From: Rhizobium sp. P38BS-XIX
Lineage (GTDB): Bacteria; Pseudomonadota; Alphaproteobacteria; Rhizobiales; Rhizobiaceae
Direction: 5' to 3'
Length of the DNA stretch: 64,000 nt
Assembly (NCBI RefSeq): GCF_012641435.1
Contig: NZ_JABAIJ010000017.1
Location: 1-64,000, forward strand
Shown here: positions 58,664 to 64,000 of the stretch, piece after piece
Layout of the letters: every line of letters begins with the position of its first letter
Position numbering within the stretch: the first letter of the stretch is position 1
Position numbers and translations under genes: made by a program
The notes under the pieces: model-generated
The model's database searches: none
The model's input: only the letters and a program-made list of their open reading frames with translations
Told to the model about the DNA's origin: nothing

Positions 58664-59386
58664 CTATTTCGCTCGCCGCGCCATCGATGATGCAATCATC
58701 AGCCGCTGGTTGAAGCGGCGTTGCAGCGGGCGGGGAATGAAGAGCGTTGCCAGGGCCAGCGAAAACGCCATAGCCGACACCAGCCAGAGCGCGCCCGCAC
58801 CAAGTGAGTTGGCAAGGATCGCGCCGCAGACGGCGCCCGATATCATGCCGCTCCAGGGGACGATCTGCACCGTCCAGGCAAAATCCCGGTCGCCCAGCAG
58901 AAAGCGACCGATGCCCCGGCCGAAGCGCGAGAGCGCGCCCGTCACATAGGTCAGCCCGATCGGCAGGCCCTCGATATGCTCGACAGTCGCGTTGACCATG
59001 CCCATGGCCAGCACCACCAGATAGAACTGCACGAGCACCAAACCCGGCTCCGTCACGCCGGCCGCTATCGCCAGAAGAAGGCCGACACAGGCAAGCACGA
59101 CAAAAGCTCGCCGCGCGGCAAGATGCGCAATGACGATCCCGAGTGCATTGCCGCCGATGAAGGTAAAAATAGCCGCGAAAAGCACCGCCGCATGCCCGAA
59201 ATCCCCCGTCCCCACAGCAATCGCCGCCCGCGTCGTATTCCCGGTCATGAACGACACGAAATTCCCGGTGAGCATCAACCCGACCGCATCGGTCATACCG
59301 GCGAGGAAGGCAATCGTCGCGACAAGCGAAAGCCCCGTCACCGTGCGACGGGTCCTGATAAGACGACGGCGGCGCTGTCTGGTCAT
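58664..59386 (-). CDS. YoaK/DUF1275 family membrane protein
   Basis: Membrane protein of 240 residues with about six helices. The DUF1275 hallmark GMTDAVGLMLTGNFVSFMTGNTTRAAIAVG is present, as are AMGMVNATVEHI and VTGALSRFGRGIGRFL. The N-terminus is strongly basic (RQRRRRLIRTRR). Function of the family is unknown, transport is suspected. Precedes the YdcF-like gene on the same strand. Confidence 0.92.
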   Translation of the reverse strand: MTRQRRRRLIRTRRTVTGLSLVATIAFLAGMTDAVGLMLTGNFVSFMTGNTTRAAIAVGTGDFGHAAVLFAAIFTFIGGNALGIVIAHLAARRAFVVLACVGLLLAIAAGVTEPGLVLVQFYLVVLAMGMVNATVEHIEGLPIGLTYVTGALSRFGRGIGRFLLGDRDFAWTVQIVPWSGMISGAVCGAILANSLGAGALWLVSAMAFSLALATLFIPRPLQRRFNQRLMIASSMARRAK

Positions 59387-59486
59387 GGCCGAATCGGAGT
59401 GAGGTTAAGGAGAAGAACAGGCTAGCATGAAGCTTGGAGGATGCGGAGGATGGATCAAATCATCCGTGATAAGAAAACGAGCTCAC

Positions 59487-59738
59487 TTATGGGAGCAGCC
59501 TCTTCTTTGCAAATGCCCTGCCTGAGTGGGATTTCAGATAAGCCTCAAACTCCAATGCCCGATACTTGTCCGGAAATGCCGAATACCAAAGGATAATCCA
59601 GGGCATGAACTTCGCGGTGTGAGCCGACTTGCCAGCATTGTGGTCGGCAAGCCGCCGCTTAAGGTCCGAGGTCAATCCGGTATATTGCTGATCAGGAAAA
59701 TTCGCGCTTTGAAGGATGTAAACGTACCACATCCGCAT
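59487..59738 (-). CDS. GIY-YIG nuclease superfamily protein (UPF0213 type)
   Basis: An 83-residue single-domain GIY-YIG protein. The motif appears as YVYILQS...YTGLTSDLKRRLADHNAG, with the catalytic Arg, and the downstream Glu in RALEFEAYLKSHSG. Such mini-proteins are common in proteobacteria, often in several copies; DNA cleavage has rarely been shown. Start chosen at 59738 (MRMWYVYILQS); the frame extends upstream into the tRNA region and is not coding there. It sits just downstream of tRNA-Ala, a typical site for gene gain. Confidence 0.85.
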   Translation of the reverse strand: MRMWYVYILQSANFPDQQYTGLTSDLKRRLADHNAGKSAHTAKFMPWIILWYSAFPDKYRALEFEAYLKSHSGRAFAKKRLLP

Positions 59739-59891
59739 CTCGCTCGATTGGCATTCGGTAATTCGAACGCAAATTCTATGTACAACCGCAATTGTCTTTA
59801 TACTTGGAAATATTTTGCTTAATTTCAGCCCGTCGTCGCCCTGCGGGCTATGCCGGACACTGCTTCGGCCTAGCGGTTTCCCGCGGCTGCG

Positions 59892-59918
59892 CCACGCGAA
59901 GCCCGTAAGGGCGAAGCG

Positions 59919-59921
<3 letters not shown>
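59892..59921 (-). terminator. Hairpin fused to the tRNA-Ala 3' end
   Basis: CCACGC...GCGTGG with an inner GCCC/GGGC pair makes a long interrupted stem whose first arm on the minus strand starts within the CCA end of the tRNA. It may terminate or help process the tRNA transcript; no T tract. Confidence 0.45.
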
Positions 59922-59994
<73 letters not shown>

Positions 59995-60099
59995 ATCAAG
60001 ATGGTGCCGTTTTACCGGCCCTGGGTCCCTTTCGAGCGCTTCGCCCGTCGGGGTGGCGGCTTATTACTTGTGGTTTTCACAGATAGCAAGCCGAAAAAT

Positions 60100-60134
60100 T
60101 CGGCCCGGGAAACTTTTCTTGTTCGCCGGGCCGA
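60100..60134 (-). terminator. Terminator of the TIGR02300 gene
   Basis: TCGGCCCGG / CCGGGCCGA, a perfect 9-bp stem; on the minus strand it is followed by ATTTTTCGG. It lies 12 bases beyond the stop codon. Confidence 0.75.
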
Positions 60135-60145
60135 TTGTGTCTGGA

Positions 60146-60526
60146 TCAGACGTCGTCGTCGTCGCCGGTGACGCCGATGATGTCGCTCATGTCGTCATCG
60201 TCTTCATCTTCGTCGGCTTCGAGGAAGGTATCGTCGTCATCGTCGTCGATTTCGACGTCGTCATCGCCCATGTCCGGAATGTCGTCGCCGTTGGATGAAT
60301 CTTCGGCATCCTCGAGCGAGACCAGTTCGACTTCCGTGTTTTCGGTATCGACTTCGGCCACTTCTTCTTCCTCCGGAGCTTCCTTGGAAGCAGAGGTTTC
60401 TTCGAAGAACGACAAGGGCCAGGACTTGCCGGTATAGGGCGAGACCACCGGATTCCGGTTCAGGTCATAGAACTTCTTGCCGTTATCGGGGTCGGTACGT
60501 TTTGTTCCAAGTTCCGCTTTCGCCAC
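60146..60526 (-). CDS. TIGR02300 family protein (acidic tail)
   Basis: A 126-residue alphaproteobacterial protein of unknown function. The conserved head AELGTKRTDPDNGKKFYDLNRNPVVSPYTGKS looks like a degraded zinc ribbon, here without cysteine; the rest is extremely acidic, with Asp runs. The start is GTG at 60526, where relatives begin (V/M-AKAELGTKR); the open frame continues 13 codons upstream. In related rhizobia it sits beside tRNA-Ala and aroA. Here the divergent neighbour is a PaiB-like gene instead. Confidence 0.9.
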   Translation of the reverse strand: MAKAELGTKRTDPDNGKKFYDLNRNPVVSPYTGKSWPLSFFEETSASKEAPEEEEVAEVDTENTEVELVSLEDAEDSSNGDDIPDMGDDDVEIDDDDDDTFLEADEDEDDDDMSDIIGVTGDDDDV

Positions 60527-60851
60527 TGTCAAAGCCTCATGAATGGCCGAACGCAAATTCGGCAATGCCGGGGAAGCCGGCGATTTAAGGGAAATATCAG
60601 CCGGTCCCCTTAATCGTTAAGGTCGTTTCTGTCAAAGCTAAACTTCATGCTCGCGAATACATGCTTTTCAAGCGTTGCAACACGAGCAGGCAGCGCCGCG
60701 ATCATCGCTACCGGTCCGGCTCGATTTTTTGCTATCGTGACAAGAATGGGCGCGACGCTCGAAGCCCTGCATTGATAAAGAGTTTCCCTTGGCCATTCTA
60801 AGCCCGCCTCGGCCGGCTTCGCGAAAATGGCGCAGCAAACGGACAGACGCC
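60527..60851. other. Intergenic region where aroA would be expected
   Basis: About 325 bases. It holds a TTAA-TCG-TTAA dyad near 60611 and no open frame with a ribosome site. I compared it with what I remember of the rhizobial AroA N-terminus (the GDKSISHRS motif) and see no remnant on either strand. Confidence 0.45.
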
Positions 60852-61487
60852 ATGTATCAGCCGCCACATCACCGCGAAGACGATCTCGGAACGCAGCACC
60901 AGCTGATCCGCGCGCATCCGCTCGGCATGCTGATTACGGCGGGTGACGGCGGGCTGATCGCCAATGCCGTGCCGTTTCATCTCAACACGTCGCTTTCGCC
61001 CAAGGGCACGCTGCAGGCGCACCTGGCCAGGGCGAACGGACAATGGAAGGAGATTGCCGCTGGCGCGCCGGTGCTCGTCGTCTTCCAGGGCGCCGATACC
61101 TACATCACGCCATCCTGGTACGCGACGAAGCGCGAAACGGGCAAGGTGGTGCCGACCTGGAACTATGCGATCGTCCAGGTTCGCGGCAGCGCACGGACGA
61201 TCGAAGATCCCGCCTGGCTTCGCACGCAGATCGATGCGCTGACCGGGGAGAACGAGAGCGACCGGGCCCAGCCCTGGGCGGTCGACGATGCCCCGCCGGA
61301 ATTCGTCTCGGCTCAGCTGAAGGGGATCATCGGCATCGAAATCGACATCGAAACGATTGACGGCAAATGGAAGGTAAGCCAGAACCGGCCGATAGCCGAC
61401 CGACAGGGCGTGGCCGAGGGCCTGTCGGCGATCGATCGCACCGAAGCCGCCGAAATGGCCGATCTGGTGCGGCGCTACGGCAAATAA
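60852..61487 (+). CDS. PaiB-like FMN-binding negative transcriptional regulator family protein
   Basis: A 211-residue flavin-fold protein of the PaiB group. The family block MYQPPHHREDD opens it, followed by HPLGMLITAGDGGLIANAVPFHLN, PSWYATKRETGKVVPTWNYA and the C-terminal GIIGIEIDIETIDGKWKVSQNRP. In Bacillus, PaiB was linked to protease and sporulation control; in most bacteria the role is unknown. ATG at 60852 fits the family start; the frame is open 21 codons further. It lies 32 bases before cmk and may drive it. Confidence 0.92.
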   Translation: MYQPPHHREDDLGTQHQLIRAHPLGMLITAGDGGLIANAVPFHLNTSLSPKGTLQAHLARANGQWKEIAAGAPVLVVFQGADTYITPSWYATKRETGKVVPTWNYAIVQVRGSARTIEDPAWLRTQIDALTGENESDRAQPWAVDDAPPEFVSAQLKGIIGIEIDIETIDGKWKVSQNRPIADRQGVAEGLSAIDRTEAAEMADLVRRYGK

Positions 61488-61519
61488 CATCGGAATGCAG
61501 GCTGGGGATAGAAGACGAC

Positions 61520-62152
61520 ATGATCATTGCCATCGACGGACCTGCGGCTGCCGGCAAGGGAACCCTAGCGCGCCGGATCGCCGAAACCTACGGCTATCAT
61601 CATCTCGACACCGGCCTCACCTACCGCGCCACAGCCAAGGCCCTGCTCGATGCCGGGCTGTCGCTTGACGACGAGACCATTGCCGAAGACATGGCGCGCA
61701 AGGTCGATCTTGCCGGTCTCGATCGAACCGTTCTCTCCCGCCACGAGATCGGCGAAGCGGCATCGAAAATCGCCGTCATGCCGGCCGTGCGCCGGGCGCT
61801 TGTCGATGCGCAGCGCCGTTTTGCCTTGAAGACACCGGGCGCGGTGCTCGATGGCCGCGATATCGGTACCGTCGTTTGCCAGGATGCGCCGGTGAAGCTC
61901 TATGTGACGGCCTCGGCCGAGGTGCGCGCCAGACGCCGCTTTGAAGAGATCATAGACGCCGGAGGCAGCGCCGATTACGACGCCATTTTCGCGGATGTGA
62001 AACGGCGCGACGAGCGCGATATGGGCCGCACCGACAGCCCGCTGAAACCGGCTGAAGAGGCATACTTGCTTGATACCTCAGAAATGAGTATAGAAGCGGC
62101 GTTTCAGACGGCAAAATCGATCATCGACGCCGCTCTGAGCCGAAATGCCTGA
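61520..62152 (+). CDS. cmk: Cytidylate kinase
   Basis: Phosphorylates CMP and dCMP, 210 residues. P-loop IDGPAAAGKGTLARRIAE at the N-terminus, LDTGLTYRATAKAL for nucleotide binding, and DGRDIGTVVCQDAPVKLYVTAS. Slightly shorter than the E. coli enzyme, typical for rhizobia. ATG 61520 with GGGGATAG upstream. rpsA follows after 180 bases, the usual order. The upstream partner in related genomes, aroA, is not here. Confidence 0.97.
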   Translation: MIIAIDGPAAAGKGTLARRIAETYGYHHLDTGLTYRATAKALLDAGLSLDDETIAEDMARKVDLAGLDRTVLSRHEIGEAASKIAVMPAVRRALVDAQRRFALKTPGAVLDGRDIGTVVCQDAPVKLYVTASAEVRARRRFEEIIDAGGSADYDAIFADVKRRDERDMGRTDSPLKPAEEAYLLDTSEMSIEAAFQTAKSIIDAALSRNA

Positions 62153-62332
62153 AAATATGAGCGGCCTTCGCGCGCTTCGCGCCCGGAACCGCCGATTTCA
62201 AATAGCCTGACATTCCGTCCAAGCGCCGGATAGCTTCCCGAAAGGGAGGCGGACTGGGGTCAGGCCTGTTTAACGCGAACCACCGGCGCGTCAGTGTTCA
62301 GATCGCATGATCGGAACACGCCAGGAGATTTT

Positions 62333-64000
62333 ATGTCTGTAACTTCCCCCTCTCGCGAAGATTTCGCAGCTCTTCTCGAAGAATCCTTTGCCAAGAACGA
62401 CCTGGCTGAAGGCTATGTCACCAAGGGCATCATCACCGCCATCGAGAAGGACGTTGCCGTTGTCGACGTCGGCCTCAAGGTCGAAGGCCGCATCGCGCTG
62501 AAGGAATTCGGTGCACGCGCCAAGGACGGCACGCTCAAGGTTGGCGACGAAGTCGAAGTCTACGTCGAGCGCATCGAAAACGCACTTGGCGAAGCTGTTC
62601 TGTCGCGCGAAAAGGCTCGCCGCGAGGAAAGCTGGATCAAGCTCGAAGCCAAGTTCGAAGCTGGCGAGCGCGTTGAAGGCGTTATCTTCAACCAGGTCAA
62701 GGGTGGCTTCACCGTCGATCTCGACGGCGCTATCGCCTTCCTGCCGCGTTCGCAGGTCGACATTCGCCCGATCCGCGACGTTACCCCGCTGATGCACAAC
62801 CCGCAGCCCTTCGAAATCCTCAAGATGGACAAGCGCCGCGGCAACATCGTCGTTTCGCGTCGTACGGTTCTGGAAGAGTCCCGTGCCGAGCAGCGTTCTG
62901 AAATCGTTCAGAACCTCGAAGAAGGCCAGGTTGTTGACGGCGTCGTCAAGAACATCACCGATTACGGTGCGTTCGTTGACCTCGGCGGCATCGACGGCCT
63001 GCTGCACGTCACCGACATGGCATGGCGCCGTGTGAACCATCCGTCGGAAATCCTGTCCATCGGCCAGCAGGTCAAGGTACAGATCATCCGCATCAACCAG
63101 GAAACCCATCGTATCTCGCTCGGCATGAAGCAGCTCGAGAGCGATCCGTGGGATGGCATCCAGGCCAAGTATCCGGAAGGCAAGAAGATTTCCGGTACTG
63201 TCACGAACATCACCGACTACGGTGCGTTCGTCGAGCTGGAGCCGGGCATCGAAGGCCTCATCCACATCTCGGAAATGTCCTGGACCAAGAAGAACGTTCA
63301 CCCCGGCAAGATCCTGTCCACGAGCCAGGAAGTCGAAGTTGTCGTTCTCGAAGTGGATCCGACCAAGCGTCGTATCTCGCTCGGCCTGAAGCAGACGCTG
63401 GAAAATCCGTGGGCAGCATTCGCCCGCAACCATCCGGCTGGCACCGAAGTCGAAGGCGAAGTCAAGAACAAGACCGAATTCGGCCTGTTCATCGGCCTCG
63501 ACGGCGATGTGGACGGCATGGTTCACCTCTCCGACCTCGACTGGAACCGTCCGGGCGAACAGGTCATCGAAGAGTTCAACAAGGGTGACGTCGTCAAGGC
63601 TGTCGTTCTCGACGTTGACGTCGAGAAGGAACGCATCTCGCTCGGCATCAAGCAGCTCGGCAAGGATGCAGTCGGCGAAGCAGCAGCTTCCGGCGACCTG
63701 CGCAAGAATGCAGTCGTTTCCTGCGAAGTCATCGCAGTCAACGACGGCGGCATCGAAGTCAAGCTCGTCAACCACGAAGACATGACCTCGTTCATCCGCC
63801 GCGCCGATCTGTCGCGTGACCGTGACGAGCAGCGCCCTGAGCGTTTCTCTGTCGGTCAGGTTGTCGACGCTCGCGTCACCAACTTCTCCAAGAAGGACCG
63901 CAAGATCATGCTGTCCATCAAGGCTCTGGAAATCGCAGAAGAGAAGGAAGCCGTTGCTCAGTTCGGTTCGTCCGACTCGGGCGCTTCGCTCGGCGACATC
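62333..64000 (+). CDS. rpsA: 30S ribosomal protein S1 (3' end beyond the window)
   Basis: RNA-binding ribosomal protein that brings mRNAs to the 30S subunit. Six S1 repeats can be followed, e.g. GYVTKGIITAIEKDVAVVDV, GVVKNITDYGAFVDLGG and GTVTNITDYGAFVELEPG. 556 codons are inside the window with no stop, so probably only about ten residues are missing. CAGGAG lies before the ATG at 62333. The 180-base leader contains GC-rich palindromes (GCGCGCTTCGCGC near 62177) that could serve S1 autoregulation. Confidence 0.97.
   Translation, partial: MSVTSPSREDFAALLEESFAKNDLAEGYVTKGIITAIEKDVAVVDVGLKVEGRIALKEFGARAKDGTLKVGDEVEVYVERIENALGEAVLSREKARREESWIKLEAKFEAGERVEGVIFNQVKGGFTVDLDGAIAFLPRSQVDIRPIRDVTPLMHNPQPFEILKMDKRRGNIVVSRRTVLEESRAEQRSEIVQNLEEGQVVDGVVKNITDYGAFVDLGGIDGLLHVTDMAWRRVNHPSEILSIGQQVKVQIIRINQETHRISLGMKQLESDPWDGIQAKYPEGKKISGTVTNITDYGAFVELEPGIEGLIHISEMSWTKKNVHPGKILSTSQEVEVVVLEVDPTKRRISLGLKQTLENPWAAFARNHPAGTEVEGEVKNKTEFGLFIGLDGDVDGMVHLSDLDWNRPGEQVIEEFNKGDVVKAVVLDVDVEKERISLGIKQLGKDAVGEAAASGDLRKNAVVSCEVIAVNDGGIEVKLVNHEDMTSFIRRADLSRDRDEQRPERFSVGQVVDARVTNFSKKDRKIMLSIKALEIAEEKEAVAQFGSSDSGASLGDI

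Overview
The window looks like a piece of the main chromosome of a rhizobium (Alphaproteobacteria, Rhizobiaceae, close to Rhizobium). The reasons are the high and even GC content, the gene families present (Irr, NodT-type outer membrane lipoprotein, CycM, a DnaX that has lost its zinc cysteines, a DUF982 protein, RIME-like palindromes), the fabI-fabB-fabA block next to irr, and the cmk-rpsA pair. Housekeeping genes fill most of it. I saw no insertion sequence, prophage, CRISPR array or conjugative module. About 57 protein genes, one tRNA and one SRP RNA are supported, and one further structured intergenic RNA is proposed.

Layout. 0.4-5.8 kb: a small orphan gene, an OmpR-type two-component pair (minus strand), an RsuA-type pseudouridine synthase, a phosphoribosyltransferase and a long-form PurC. 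6-13 kb: an orphan NodT-like lipoprotein, a secreted SH3 protein with an exact 72-bp tandem repeat, three small minus-strand genes and a class A penicillin-binding protein. 13.4-20.2 kb: dnaK-dnaJ behind a heat-shock type promoter, an APH(3'')-like kinase, recF, a MoeB/ThiF protein and a GNAT acetyltransferase. 20.2-29 kb: a MurA paralogue with Asp at the catalytic Cys position, a 2-hydroxyacid dehydrogenase, an SH3 protein, a CadD-like transporter, an adenosine kinase-type sugar kinase, a candidate structured RNA, an AEC transporter, cycM, kdsB and pheA.

29-38.3 kb: two VOC proteins, a small protein, then a minus-strand HIT / NAD diphosphatase / WYL regulator operon; the SRP RNA, dnaX, ybaB, a LysE-family exporter, a MOSC protein, recR and a lytic transglycosylase. 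38.5-49.4 kb: the classic transcription/translation operon rimP-nusA-ylxR-infB-rbfA-truB-rpsO-pnp, interrupted after infB by an intrinsic terminator and a small membrane protein. 49.5-64 kb: a RIME-like palindrome, an RsmC-like methyltransferase, an acyltransferase, a DUF1287 protein, fabI-fabB-fabA, irr, a TRIC-type channel, a small secreted protein, YdcF and YoaK family proteins, a GIY-YIG protein, tRNA-Ala(GGC), a TIGR02300 protein, a PaiB-like FMN protein, cmk, and rpsA cut off by the window end.

Working together: dnaK and dnaJ form the chaperone pair; recF, recR, dnaX and ybaB belong to replication and repair; the nusA-infB-pnp block couples transcription, initiation and RNA turnover; fabA-fabB-fabI make and process unsaturated fatty acids, with the iron regulator Irr divergent to them. 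I did not find a clearly new multi-gene system. The observations most worth checking are the structured RNA before the AEC transporter, the aroA-less cmk-rpsA locus, the MurA paralogue with an Asp active-site residue, the chromosomal APH(3'')-like gene, and the 40-codon gene near 10 kb.
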